A program made the translations under genes and the position numbers. This document shows positions 33,677-43,313 of a stretch of DNA of 64,000 nt, in pieces. Source of the DNA: Paenibacillus sp. V4I7. GTDB taxonomy: Bacteria; Bacillota; Bacilli; Paenibacillales; NBRC-103111. Under the pieces are notes generated by a model. The model was not told the DNA's origin. It was given only the letters and a program-made list of their open reading frames with translations, and made no database searches. Each line of letters starts with the position of its first letter. Within the stretch, counting starts at the first letter, position 1. The stretch covers positions 6,758,001 to 6,822,000 of the forward strand of contig NZ_JAUSZD010000002.1 in the NCBI RefSeq assembly GCF_030817275.1. Reading direction: 5' to 3'.

Positions 33677-35356
33677 TTACTTCACTTGCTCCATTTGTTG
33701 TCTAGCAATTGTCATAATATCCTTAGCAAGGAACGCTTTATCTTTATTTTCCGCATACCATTTGTTCATAAAGTCATCAAGCTGCTTGCCGCCGCCTTTA
33801 TCCCATGCCGCTTGTGCGTCTTTAATCGCTTGTTCCGGGCTGTATTTCGCACCGCTGATGATGGCCTTAACAAATAAGTCGGTTTGCTCTTTAAGAATTG
33901 TTGCGTTAATCGTTTGGAGATCAGCAGGATAGACCGGCATATGTTCCCCATGGGTCAATCCAGGGTATTGTCTTTGCGGATCGAAATAAATTTTCTGCAA
34001 TTCTTTATACATGTCCGAACCGGCTTTCTGTTCAGGTACCGCAGTATTAAATCCGTTTAGAGTAAAGAAACACTTATCTGTTCCTGTAGAGTAGAACATT
34101 TCATAGTCTAAAGCGTAGCCGACTTCATTTTTCGATTTCAATGGATCGATGGTCTCACGGCAGCCATTAGCGCTCTTCTTCCAATGTGTCCCTTCGTCTC
34201 CGTTAATAACCTTCGAAGCGGTTTCCTGTTTCATCATGAAGTCCAGATAGCGACCGACAGCTTCCGGCTCCTTCGCCTTGGCGTTCACAACAGTCGTCAT
34301 TTGCACTGGATTATCTAATACACCGGTAAATGTCCCCAGCGGTGATTTCGGATAGCCTAACGGAGCAATTTCCGCACTTGCCACATTTTTCTTCAGCGTA
34401 GCAAAGTCGTTCATAACAAAGTCAAACATGCCGCCGGAAAATTTAACGTAAATGCCGATTCTGCCGTTCAGGAAGTCTTGTTTGGCCTTTGCGCCGTCTT
34501 TATCATTGATATAATCTTTATCGATAAGGCCATCGTCATAGAGCTTCTTCTTGAAGGTCAGGGAGGCCAGCTGATTGTCCCACAGAGGGATTATTTTTCC
34601 ATCCTTAGTTCCCCAGGCAATCAAATCCTTGGACGAATTTTCACCGAAAATCTCGTTGATGGCTTGTTCAGAATAGTAGCTCATGTTCATCCCGTACGTA
34701 TCTTTCTTACCGTTGCCATCAGGATCTTGTTCAGCAAATGCCTTGGCTACTTTCATAAGCTCTTCCGTTGTTGTCGGCATGCTCAAATTCAGCTTTTTCA
34801 ACCAGTCGGTACGAATTATTAACATGTGCTGTATTGTAGCTTCTTTTACTTTACCGACTTCATACATCTTGCCGTCCGGCTTCGTCCCCGCTTTCTTCAA
34901 CTGAGGATACTGGTCCAGCAGCTTCTGGTATTCAGGCATGAATTTTAAGATGTCGTCAATGGGAAGCAGCTGCTTCTGATCGTACAGACTGTTACGGAAC
35001 GGCGTGTTGTACTCGTTCACAATATCAGGCGCAGAACCAGAGGCAAAAAGAACATTCATTTTTTTCGTAGACTCGCCTCGGAGGACTGGAACGTATTTCA
35101 CATTCACAGGACCGTTTTGATTGATCCATTTGGTCCAACGATTTTCTTCGTAGTTCCCCTCCGACGCAGGTACACCACCTCGATCATACATGGAAACGGT
35201 AACATTTCCTCGTTTGGCTGCCGCTGTCTCCTTCGGAGCATTCGTAGCCGTGGTACCGGCTGCCTTTCCTTCTTTCTTGTCGCTGCTGCAACCAACAAGC
35301 GTTGCCCCTAATGCTACGACCCCAATTGTCATACCCATCCACAACTTTCTTTTCAT
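33677..35356 (-). CDS. Sugar ABC transporter solute-binding lipoprotein, LipO type
   Basis: About 559 residues with a lipoprotein signal, MKRKLWMGMTIGVVALGATLVGC, lipobox TLVGC. The mature part is a large family-1 binding protein with the LipO-like features LVFASGSAPDIVNEYNTPFR and DWLKKLNLSMPTTTEELMKVAKAFAEQDPDGNGKKDTYG; the last contains a calcium-binding-like DPDGNGKKD loop common in this group. It feeds the permease pair encoded immediately upstream. The ATG at 35356 follows AGGAGGG; the upstream TTG is too close to it. Confidence 0.9.
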   Translation of the reverse strand: MKRKLWMGMTIGVVALGATLVGCSSDKKEGKAAGTTATNAPKETAAAKRGNVTVSMYDRGGVPASEGNYEENRWTKWINQNGPVNVKYVPVLRGESTKKMNVLFASGSAPDIVNEYNTPFRNSLYDQKQLLPIDDILKFMPEYQKLLDQYPQLKKAGTKPDGKMYEVGKVKEATIQHMLIIRTDWLKKLNLSMPTTTEELMKVAKAFAEQDPDGNGKKDTYGMNMSYYSEQAINEIFGENSSKDLIAWGTKDGKIIPLWDNQLASLTFKKKLYDDGLIDKDYINDKDGAKAKQDFLNGRIGIYVKFSGGMFDFVMNDFATLKKNVASAEIAPLGYPKSPLGTFTGVLDNPVQMTTVVNAKAKEPEAVGRYLDFMMKQETASKVINGDEGTHWKKSANGCRETIDPLKSKNEVGYALDYEMFYSTGTDKCFFTLNGFNTAVPEQKAGSDMYKELQKIYFDPQRQYPGLTHGEHMPVYPADLQTINATILKEQTDLFVKAIISGAKYSPEQAIKDAQAAWDKGGGKQLDDFMNKWYAENKDKAFLAKDIMTIARQQMEQVK

Positions 35357-35413
35357 GCGCAAACCCTCCTGTTTATATTGAAAAGTTTTGGTAAACGTGG
35401 AACTCCATTTGGT

Positions 35414-36286
35414 TTAACCCTTTACAGAACCAAGCATAACGCCTTTGACAAAATATTTTTGCAGAAACGGATAAACGACCAGCATCGGAACCACCATAAC
35501 GACAACGCCGACAGATTTGACCATTTCAGTAGCAACCATTAGCTGCTCCTCTGGTGCTAGGGAAGGTGAATTCAGGATGTCGTTTTTTTGCAGCATCGCT
35601 TGGACAATGACCGTCAAATTCTGCATGTCACTCTTATTGATGTACATCAGAACGCTCATAAACGCATTCCAATAGTTAATCCCATAGAACAGGGCTAAAG
35701 TGGCCAGCATCGGAAGCGATAGCGGCAATATGATTCGAATGAGGAGAGATACGTCGCTGCATCCGTCAATTCGCGCTGCTTCTTCCACTTCATGAGGAAT
35801 ATTCTCAAAGTAGCTTTTCATGAGCAGCATATTATAGGTACTGATAAACCCCGTGAGCCACAGAGACCAATAGGAGTCGATTAAAGACAGGTTCTTTACG
35901 ACGAGATAAGTAGGGATCAACCCTCCTGAGAACAACATCGTAAACACCATGGCAAGCACAAACTTGCGTCGTCCTATCAAATAGCTTCTCGACAACGGAT
36001 AGGCTGCCAATACCGTCCCCGCCATACTAAGTGCAACACCGACAAGCGTAATGATAATGCTATTTTTAAATGCTGAGAAAGCCGGAGTTGTTAGGAAGAA
36101 AACCTTATATGCCGTAAAATCCAAGCCTACCGGCCAGAAGAAAACATGTCCCGAATCTACGGCCGAACGCTCGCTCATCGATAGCGCTATAATATGAATA
36201 AATGGCAGTATACAGGTTAAGGCAATTGCCCCGAGCATAACATAATTGACTGCGTAGAAAATTCTTTCACCTTTTGTCGCTTTCAT
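35414..36286 (-). CDS. Carbohydrate ABC transporter permease, LplC/MalG type
   Basis: 290 residues with six helices. The EAA loop is VEEAARIDGCSDVSLLIRIILPLSLPMLATL, and the C-terminus is VVYPFLQKYFVKGVMLGSVKG, the typical end of LplC/YtcP proteins. GGAGGGG lies before the ATG. It is the second gene of the run, 20 bp after the other permease. No ATPase gene is near; such importers normally share a general ATPase such as MsmX. Confidence 0.92.
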   Translation of the reverse strand: MKATKGERIFYAVNYVMLGAIALTCILPFIHIIALSMSERSAVDSGHVFFWPVGLDFTAYKVFFLTTPAFSAFKNSIIITLVGVALSMAGTVLAAYPLSRSYLIGRRKFVLAMVFTMLFSGGLIPTYLVVKNLSLIDSYWSLWLTGFISTYNMLLMKSYFENIPHEVEEAARIDGCSDVSLLIRIILPLSLPMLATLALFYGINYWNAFMSVLMYINKSDMQNLTVIVQAMLQKNDILNSPSLAPEEQLMVATEMVKSVGVVVMVVPMLVVYPFLQKYFVKGVMLGSVKG

Positions 36287-36306
36287 GCGGACGCCCCTCC
36301 TCGTTA

Positions 36307-37272
36307 TCAGAATAAAGCTTGGTCGAATTTGCGGGCGATCCTGTTAGCTACCAGTACGAGCGCACAGCCAATGACGGATTCGAACAGCCCCATCGCCGTA
36401 GTTACGCTAAATTGCGCATTTCCCAAACCTATTTTATAAATATAAGTACTTATGACCTCTGACACATCAGCAACCGCTGAGTTCTGAAGGTTATATATCT
36501 GATCAAAGCCGACCTCCATCAATTGACCCATAGCCAAAATGAGCAGCAGGATGATCGTGTGACGAATGCCCGGAATCGTAATGTGCCAAATTTGCCGCCA
36601 CTTCGAAGCGCCGTCCATACCTGCTGACTCGTAAAGGGCAGGATCTATGTTCGTTAGAGCGGCCAAATAAATAATTGTGCTAAACCCCATCTCCTTCCAA
36701 ACCCCCGAACCAACGAATACGGCAACCCAGGATTTTGACTCGTAAAGAAAGGTTATAGGTTCAATATTGAATAGCATGAGTACCTTGTTGATCGAGCCGT
36801 AATCGGTTGCAAATAAGGATAACACGAGACCTCCGACGATGACCCAAGAGAAAAAATGCGGCAGATAGACGATCGTTTGAACCCATTTCTTGAACCATGT
36901 CTTCCTCACTTCATTAAGCAGAATGGCGAGGAAGATGGGTACCGGGAACCCGACAAGCAAATTCAAAAAGCTGAGCCAAAAGGTGTTCCATATAATCTGG
37001 AGCGTACTGGAGCTGGAAAATAAAACTTTAAAATTTTTCAGGCCAACCCATGGACTGTGCAAAATACCATCAGCAAAATTGTAGCTTTTGAAAGCGATAA
37101 TAAGTCCGCCCATTGGCCAATATTTGAACAGAATGTAGTAAGCAAAGACAGGGACAAGCATGATAAAAAGCGGAATGTTTTGTTTCAATCTTCTTCTTCG
37201 TCTCAGCTGCAAAGCTTTATGCTCAATTGTCGTTATGGGTAGTCTAGGAGCTTCATTGGTATTTCCGTTCAA
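36307..37272 (-). CDS. Carbohydrate ABC transporter permease, LplB/YteP type
   Basis: 321 residues. A basic cytoplasmic N-terminus (RRRRRLKQN) is followed by six helices; the EAA loop is LYESAGMDGASKWRQIWHITIPGIRHTI. It is the first gene of the 26.3-37.3 kb run. The start is a TTG at 37270-37272 with AAGGAGTG eight bases upstream. LplB/YteP-type permeases import oligosaccharides in other Bacillota, including unsaturated rhamnogalacturonan products, which fits the GH105-type enzyme at the far end of the run. Confidence 0.92.
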   Translation of the reverse strand: MNGNTNEAPRLPITTIEHKALQLRRRRRLKQNIPLFIMLVPVFAYYILFKYWPMGGLIIAFKSYNFADGILHSPWVGLKNFKVLFSSSSTLQIIWNTFWLSFLNLLVGFPVPIFLAILLNEVRKTWFKKWVQTIVYLPHFFSWVIVGGLVLSLFATDYGSINKVLMLFNIEPITFLYESKSWVAVFVGSGVWKEMGFSTIIYLAALTNIDPALYESAGMDGASKWRQIWHITIPGIRHTIILLLILAMGQLMEVGFDQIYNLQNSAVADVSEVISTYIYKIGLGNAQFSVTTAMGLFESVIGCALVLVANRIARKFDQALF

Positions 37273-37513
37273 GGCTGCTTCACTCCTTACTTCAATGTTA
37301 TAAACCTATAATAAAAGTTTTGATCCAAAAAACCCTTAAAAAATTATAGGAAAATCTATAAATTCATTGGGTATGTGTCCAGATAAAAAAAAGACAGCTT
37401 ACGCCATCCTTAGTTCTAATTCTCCAATTCTCTCAAAAACCTGAACACAAAACACCAGGAAAATATAGTAAATAAGCATCCCCCTTACCTCCTAACCCAA
37501 AAAATTTTCATAT
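37273..37513. other. AT-rich promoter region, nothing definite recognised
   Basis: About 240 bp upstream of the permease at 36307. AT-rich with A-runs. No promoter of clear quality was identified, though one must lie here. At 37386-37405 is a segment GACAGCTTACGCCATCC that resembles parts of 1982-1997 and 59029-59045. Confidence 0.4.
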
Positions 37514-37569
37514 AAAAAAGACTATTTCATGTACGGACTCGTCATCCGCTTCTGAAACAGTCTTTTTTC
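37514..37569 (-). terminator. Terminator of the 17-kb glycan operon
   Basis: AAAAAAGACTATTTCA pairs with TGAAACAGTCTTTTTT (one mismatch), giving a strong stem with a T-run after the last gene. Confidence 0.93.
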
Positions 37570-37577
37570 TACAATTT

Positions 37578-40346
37578 TCATAGTCGTTCAAAACTAATCG
37601 TAACGATTTCTGCTGGACGAACGGATACGGACAATCGCCCCGATCCCTCCTGCTGCAGACGATCCAAACGCCGTTCCAGAATATCGCTTTTATACGCATT
37701 ATGGAACTTCTCAGGGAGGTCCATCTTCAGAACTCTCTCCTGTGCAGAGATGTTATACCAACGCGCAATCAAATCTCCTGTCTCCTCGGAAACTTTCATT
37801 GTGGAGAAGACCATAGCTTGACCTTCCCAGCCCCCAAAAGCGTATGTCGGTGGCAGTTCTCCGTGATGAACCTCAGTTTGCTTTACAGACCAAGGAACTT
37901 GATATTGATGGGCAGCCTGTATAGCACCGGAGCCATGAACTAGCGGATCTTCTTCCATCGTTTCGATAGGTACCGCATAAGGGATAACAGATAGGTGCAC
38001 AGTATGCTCGCCGATACACTGTGCTTCTGGCGTTGGGAAGTACCCCCAGTCGCCTAATTCCCCTACAGCTCGAAGCAGTGTGACCGCGATGGTTTGGCCG
38101 CTATCTTCTCGAACGATCTCATATTCGTTCAAACCGCGGTTGGCGATAGTAAGCCCCTGCCGCGCACCTGCAATGGTTACGAATGCTTGCTGGTGTTGGC
38201 AGTTGCTCGGATTTTTCCATTCGGCTGTCGTTGTATTGCTCCGCTCCGGCACTTCAAAGATGGAATCAGCATAATGGGTTTCTGCTTCCAATCCAGTAGG
38301 AAACAGCATTCGCAAACGGTGATCTTTGGCATGATTGTTATAGGTTGACGCAATATCAACGCGCTTTCCGTTTTTATCCAAGGATACCACGGTCGTGATT
38401 TTCAAAACAATCTTTGCATCAGATCGCGCCGACTTGCGCCCAGTAAACCAGACCAGTTCCTTCCTTTCCATTTCCAGCAATTCCTCTGCAGATGCCGGTA
38501 TTTCTAACTCGTGAACGATCTCTATGCTAGCTCGGTAAGGCGTATCTTCCTGAATACGAATGGATGCCGGTATACCTCGTGTAGTCACAGCCGTGTCTCC
38601 GCAAGCTTGGCGGTACATATACTCATTGCCGATATCTCCCGTATTTTCATAAACGCCCAAGCCTTTGTAGACCGTTCCTTCAAGCTTCTCCGTTACCGTA
38701 AACGAGCCGTCATCAGCGACTTGGACACTCAAATATTCGTTTTCCATCGCGTGTGTACCAACGATTAACGAAGTCGGCGAAAGCAGAAGCTTTAATGAGG
38801 CATCACGGGTCAATGCATACGTTTTGTACCCCAAAGCAGGCACATTAGCTGCTTCGAAGGTCACATGGACGGCACGCGCGAAATAAGGCTGCCTGAACTT
38901 GTCGTCAGGTAAATCGTACCCAAAGTGAATTCCCATATCCTTTAATCCAAAAGGAATAGGTTTCCCATCCACATCAACCAACACATAATCGTCCAAGTTC
39001 TTATGCTTCAAGTCCTGTCTCATATCCCGGAAATCCCTGCCATCACGGAAATAGATCCTGTTTAATTCCAGCTGTACAGTTACGGTGCCACTGCGTTCCC
39101 ACCCTGTCGTATTCGTTACCAGAAAAGGCGCCGCCTCTTTGCCGTAACCGGAAAACGCAGATGTATCCACTCGTTCCGCCAACCAAGTCAGGCTATCCTG
39201 AACGATAGATTCGGCTACATGCTTGCTTTTCTCAAAACGCGTCATCATTTCGGCATGCACTTCATCAACACTGCACCCGCAAATACTGTCATGCGGATGG
39301 TTCTGCATCAATGTTTTCCAGGCATAGGTAAACAGATGATGGGGATATGGGCATCCTGCTTGGTAAGCAAAGGCAGCCAAAGGCTCCGCCACTTTTTCCA
39401 AGAGTGTCTGGCCTTCTTGATTTTTTTGTTTGATATAAACGCGGGAAGATGCCGTATTTACGAGCGTAGACCAGCCATCTGTATGCTGGCTTCTCAGCTC
39501 TCCGCGGATGACGGATAGGTCACTCGGGATCGTCCGGTTCACTTCACTTAAATAATCTTTAAAATTGGCGTGGATGAATCGGATGTCCGGATACAGCTTC
39601 TCAGCTGTTCCGATTGCATCCGTGAGATCGGTCTGCACAGGCTGATGATCACAGCCGTTCATGAACAACCAATGCGGCGTAGAAGCATATTGGGATACTT
39701 CTGCTAGCTTTTGATCCCAATACTTGGATGCCGCTTCTGGATTCACAGGAATCTCATTCCCGTTGCTGTACCAATTGGCAAATAAAATGCCCAGCACCTT
39801 GGAGCCGTCAGGCGCTTCCCAAAACATCTCAGAGTACGGTGATTCATATGCCTGAGATTCCGATACTTCATTGTTAAATCCCGTCGGCTTCACACCGCGT
39901 CCGAACACGGCGTTCTCAATGTCTGCTTGCCGCAGCAGCTGCGGCGCCTGCCCCATGTTGCCGAAGGAATCCGGGAAATAACCCAACTTCGAAATGACGC
40001 CATAAGCTTTAGCATCACGGTGCCCAATTAGCAGATTACGCACATTCGCTTCGCTGCTCGTTAGAAATTCATCCTGCAGTATATACCACGGGCCGATGTG
40101 GATGCGCCCTCCGCGAATCAATTGCTCTAACGTCTCCTTCATTTCCGGCCGTATCTGCAAATAATCCTCTAAGATGATCGTTTGACCGTCCAGATGAAAG
40201 CTGCGGTATCCGTCATCCTGGCTGAGGGTCTGAATCAGCGTATCCATTAACTTGATCAGCAATACGTGATGCTTTTCATAGGGCAAATACCATTCCCTGT
40301 CCCAATGTGTATGCGAAATGATATGTACGGTTTTGGACTGTGTCAT
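37578..40346 (-). CDS. GH38 alpha-mannosidase
   Basis: 922 residues, cytoplasmic (no signal peptide), the MngB-like bacterial form. Family landmarks: zinc ligands and sugar site in HIISHTHWDREWYLPYE (near residue 8), the nucleophile Asp in KLGYFPDSFGNMGQAPQLL, and the zinc His in MQNHPHDSICGCSVDEVHAEM. Beta-sandwich domains fill the C-terminal half. It removes alpha-linked mannose from imported oligosaccharides; mannosylglycerate-type or N-glycan-type substrates are both possible. The ATG at 40346 follows GGAGACAACGCC; a longer frame to 40376 has no ribosome site. Last gene of the operon, 60 bp after the GH20-like gene. Confidence 0.93.
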   Translation of the reverse strand: MTQSKTVHIISHTHWDREWYLPYEKHHVLLIKLMDTLIQTLSQDDGYRSFHLDGQTIILEDYLQIRPEMKETLEQLIRGGRIHIGPWYILQDEFLTSSEANVRNLLIGHRDAKAYGVISKLGYFPDSFGNMGQAPQLLRQADIENAVFGRGVKPTGFNNEVSESQAYESPYSEMFWEAPDGSKVLGILFANWYSNGNEIPVNPEAASKYWDQKLAEVSQYASTPHWLFMNGCDHQPVQTDLTDAIGTAEKLYPDIRFIHANFKDYLSEVNRTIPSDLSVIRGELRSQHTDGWSTLVNTASSRVYIKQKNQEGQTLLEKVAEPLAAFAYQAGCPYPHHLFTYAWKTLMQNHPHDSICGCSVDEVHAEMMTRFEKSKHVAESIVQDSLTWLAERVDTSAFSGYGKEAAPFLVTNTTGWERSGTVTVQLELNRIYFRDGRDFRDMRQDLKHKNLDDYVLVDVDGKPIPFGLKDMGIHFGYDLPDDKFRQPYFARAVHVTFEAANVPALGYKTYALTRDASLKLLLSPTSLIVGTHAMENEYLSVQVADDGSFTVTEKLEGTVYKGLGVYENTGDIGNEYMYRQACGDTAVTTRGIPASIRIQEDTPYRASIEIVHELEIPASAEELLEMERKELVWFTGRKSARSDAKIVLKITTVVSLDKNGKRVDIASTYNNHAKDHRLRMLFPTGLEAETHYADSIFEVPERSNTTTAEWKNPSNCQHQQAFVTIAGARQGLTIANRGLNEYEIVREDSGQTIAVTLLRAVGELGDWGYFPTPEAQCIGEHTVHLSVIPYAVPIETMEEDPLVHGSGAIQAAHQYQVPWSVKQTEVHHGELPPTYAFGGWEGQAMVFSTMKVSEETGDLIARWYNISAQERVLKMDLPEKFHNAYKSDILERRLDRLQQEGSGRLSVSVRPAEIVTISFERL

Positions 40347-40405
40347 GGCGTTGTCTCCATTTCTATGTAATGTCAACTCTTTGCTTCAAGATGCTCTGTC
40401 CGTAG

Positions 40406-41422
40406 TCAGAGCGCCTCCATGACCGTTTTCAGCGTATCTGCAATGCCCTTAATATCGTCCGTATCTTCGCCTAAGTCCCCATCTCCCAGCAGCGCTGTCA
40501 CCAGCTTGGCGCCGTTGGCATTCCAGCCGGTCACCAACATGCCGGGCATGCGGTCAATCGCCCCTCGCTCTTCCGCTTGGCGGATAGACTGCTCGAGCAG
40601 ATCAAGGGCCGCTTCTGGTGTTTTCCAGCAGCTGGGCCACACTTCAAATCCTTTGTCGAGCAAATGCCCGACAGATGGATAAGCATCCAATTTATCGTAG
40701 TGCCAATCGCACAATATAATATCCTTCGGAATAAGATCCACAGCCGGCCAAATGCCGTAAATGTCGCCATCCCACTCTGTATACCCCATGCCTTTGGCGT
40801 CAATCAACCGATCAGCCCACATGAGCATCTGCACCTTACGATTACGGACCAAATGCTCGTAATAATCGGTAGTTGCTTTTGCAAACAGTTTCGCCTTATT
40901 TTTCCCACGACATCGAGGGCACCCATCATCCGCGATGGCGAACACTTCGTCCATGCCAACGTGCAGCGCATCCGCTTCAAAAGCATCGATCAGCTCATCC
41001 ATTAGATCAAACACAATCGGATTAATGTCCGGATGGGTAGGACACCAGCTCGGGCAGTAAAATTCAGGCCACTTAGCATCCGTCGGCACATGCGGGGTTT
41101 CGTCGAACTCCGGATACGCCCGCAGGAACGAATTCCTCGCTCCTCCCCAGCCTTGGTGCCCCAAACAATCAAACAAAGGGATTAACTGGATGCCGTACCG
41201 CTTACATAAGCTGGACAGTTTCCTCGCATCTTCCTTCGTCAAGCTGCCGCCCGATACTTCCGGATGAGATTGGAACTGAAACGAAGTGTTGCATTCCAAT
41301 ATCAAAACATTCACACCCATAGGCGCCAACGCTTCCTCAATCACTCGCTTTAGATTACCGACATCCTCATGCGATCCGAAGCGCATATGGAATCCTTTCA
41401 GCTGCCATCCATCTTTGTTCAC
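40406..41422 (-). CDS. GH20-like beta-hexosaminidase catalytic barrel
   Basis: 338 residues forming a TIM barrel only. The motif ALHVGMDEVFAIADDGC (about 174-190) carries the H-x-G-x-D-E pair of GH20, in which Asp orients the N-acetyl group and Glu is the acid. LIPLFDCLGHQGW and a Trp-rich C-terminal half (WPSCWKTPE, VTGWNANGA) line the pocket. It lacks the N-terminal GH20b domain and the signal peptide, so it probably acts on imported sugars in the cytosol, releasing HexNAc. GTG start at 41422 with GGAGGAG upstream. It is followed by the GH38 gene. Confidence 0.82.
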   Translation of the reverse strand: MNKDGWQLKGFHMRFGSHEDVGNLKRVIEEALAPMGVNVLILECNTSFQFQSHPEVSGGSLTKEDARKLSSLCKRYGIQLIPLFDCLGHQGWGGARNSFLRAYPEFDETPHVPTDAKWPEFYCPSWCPTHPDINPIVFDLMDELIDAFEADALHVGMDEVFAIADDGCPRCRGKNKAKLFAKATTDYYEHLVRNRKVQMLMWADRLIDAKGMGYTEWDGDIYGIWPAVDLIPKDIILCDWHYDKLDAYPSVGHLLDKGFEVWPSCWKTPEAALDLLEQSIRQAEERGAIDRMPGMLVTGWNANGAKLVTALLGDGDLGEDTDDIKGIADTLKTVMEAL

Positions 41423-41452
41423 TGTTTCTCCTCCACCCTGTCTTTATCTTTA

Positions 41453-42406
41453 TTACCCTACTAAACCGGTACGCTCTACGCTTTCCACGAAATAACGCTG
41501 AACAAACAAATACAACGCAATCAAAGGTCCCATCATCAGCAGTACGCCTGTGTTGAGCAGCATAGACTGGTATACCGGATCCGGCTCTTTGCCTAGAGCT
41601 GGCCCCATATCCGTCAGCTGTGTCGAAAGCACCTTCACTTTACTCAAAAACAGGGATACATAATAGCTATCGTTCCACTGCCATACAAACGAGAATAAAA
41701 CGACAGTGACTACAGCAGGTATGGCGTTAGGCAGCATAATCCTGTAAAAGGTTTTGAAAATTCCCGCTCCGTCCGCGAGGGCGGCTTCTTCGATTTCTTT
41801 GGGAATACCCCGGAAAAATTGACGGAAAATATAAATGTAAAGCCCGTTTTTCAGCCCCATCGCTGTGCCAGACGAGATAAGGAACGGCCAGAACGTGTCG
41901 ATCAGATTGATACTGCTCTTCCCTGAAAATAGGCCAACTAATCCGAAAAGATCAAAATACCGGTATGTTAAATAGAGCGGAATCATGATCGTTTGAGGCG
42001 GCACGACGATGGTGAAAATGACCAGACCAAACAACAGTCCGCTGCCTTTAAATTTCAACCTCGCAAAAGCGTATCCCGCCAACGCGCAAGAACAAACCTG
42101 AATCAACGTTGTCGTAGACGAGATAAGGAACGTGTTCCATAAAGCTGACAAATAGTTTGTTGCTGAGATGGCAATCTCCAAATTTTCGAGTGTAAAATGC
42201 CGGGGAATCCACAGCACAGTTGGATCATAAATGTCGACTCTGTCACGAAAAGCAACCGATAGTCTTAAAAATATGGGAAACAAAATAATATAACAAAAGC
42301 CGATCACCAAGATGGCGCGTATGATCTGCCATGTCCAATTTTTCGCCTTTTCCAGCGGATTGCGCCTGCTAATCCATCCGTCCATACGTACAGCCTGCGA
42401 TTTCAT
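41453..42406 (-). CDS. Carbohydrate ABC transporter permease (pair B), MalG type
   Basis: 317 residues, six helices. The EAA loop is KEIEEAALADGAGIFKTFYRIMLPNAIPAVVTV; the protein ends YLFVQRYFVESVERTGLVG. The long helical segment YRYFDLFGLVGLFSGKSSINLIDTFW has an insertion not seen in typical MalG proteins. It pairs with 42422-43312. This is the second permease pair in one operon, separated from the first by the NHL-YIP1 and DUF5696 genes. GGAGGGA before the ATG. Confidence 0.9.
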   Translation of the reverse strand: MKSQAVRMDGWISRRNPLEKAKNWTWQIIRAILVIGFCYIILFPIFLRLSVAFRDRVDIYDPTVLWIPRHFTLENLEIAISATNYLSALWNTFLISSTTTLIQVCSCALAGYAFARLKFKGSGLLFGLVIFTIVVPPQTIMIPLYLTYRYFDLFGLVGLFSGKSSINLIDTFWPFLISSGTAMGLKNGLYIYIFRQFFRGIPKEIEEAALADGAGIFKTFYRIMLPNAIPAVVTVVLFSFVWQWNDSYYVSLFLSKVKVLSTQLTDMGPALGKEPDPVYQSMLLNTGVLLMMGPLIALYLFVQRYFVESVERTGLVG

Positions 42407-42421
42407 AGTCCTATCCCTCCA

Positions 42422-43312
42422 TCAGTCGTAATAAAATACTTTTCTTGAGACAAGCGCAGTGGAGATGACAAGGATGATAGCCACAACAACGAAGTACACC
42501 CAAGACATTGCCGCACTTAAACCGAAATCGAAGGTTTTGAACGCCGTTTGCGAAATGAGCGTATTGATTTTATTTCTGCTGAAGGAATCAATAATGGAAT
42601 AGACCAGGTTCGTTAATATGAGCGGGGACATCATCGGAAACGTCACTTTCCAAAAAATCTCGTATCCCGTTGCCCCTTCGATTTTGGATGCCTCGTACAA
42701 GGAAGGGGAGATCGATTGAAGCCCTGCCAAGAAAATCAAAATTTGCACACCAGAAGAGCTGATAATTTCATAAATCCGATCTACAGCACTCGTGATGTAA
42801 TTGACTACGATAGGAGCCATGCCCGAATCCAGCAGCATTTTTTTGAGTTCAAAGCTTTGCAGCATATTAGAACCGTCTCCGCTTCCACTCAGAGCCGAAC
42901 CTCCCACAAAGCTGCTGATATCTAGATTAGCGAGGGCGCTCGACGCCAGAATGACCGGCAAAAAGAAGATCGCGCGCGCAAGGGCGCGCCCTTTAAATTT
43001 TTGATTCAATAGCACCGCTGCGAACAAGCTGAAAATAATGATGATCGGCACATTCACAACCATGTTAACGACACCTTCCACCAATAACCGGGGGTAATCC
43101 GGATTGGAGGCAAATAAGCTGACGTAGTTGCTAAATCCAGTAGGCAGTACGGCAAAGCCGCCCTCTACCATTTGTATGGTACTTAAGCTGAACCGGAACG
43201 ACTGAATGAGCGGCAGCAGAAAAAGCATGACCATCCCCAGGATGAGGGGAGATACGAACAATACGCCGTACCACGCTTTCGTCTGTTCCAACGATAATCT
43301 TTTTTTCCGCAA
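42422..43312 (-). CDS. Carbohydrate ABC transporter permease (pair B), MalF type
   Basis: About 297 residues, six helices. The EAA loop is LYEASKIEGATGYEIFWKVTFPMMSPLI. A hydrophilic insertion between helices (LDISSFVGGSALSGSGDGSNMLQSFELKKMLLDSG, about 120-155) is unusual and would face outside. The TTG at 43312, directly after the DUF5696 stop, was preferred: AGGAGG lies eight bases upstream. A GTG at 43321 overlaps that ribosome site. Confidence 0.88.
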   Translation of the reverse strand: MRKKRLSLEQTKAWYGVLFVSPLILGMVMLFLLPLIQSFRFSLSTIQMVEGGFAVLPTGFSNYVSLFASNPDYPRLLVEGVVNMVVNVPIIIIFSLFAAVLLNQKFKGRALARAIFFLPVILASSALANLDISSFVGGSALSGSGDGSNMLQSFELKKMLLDSGMAPIVVNYITSAVDRIYEIISSSGVQILIFLAGLQSISPSLYEASKIEGATGYEIFWKVTFPMMSPLILTNLVYSIIDSFSRNKINTLISQTAFKTFDFGLSAAMSWVYFVVVAIILVISTALVSRKVFYYD

Positions 43313-43313
43313 A

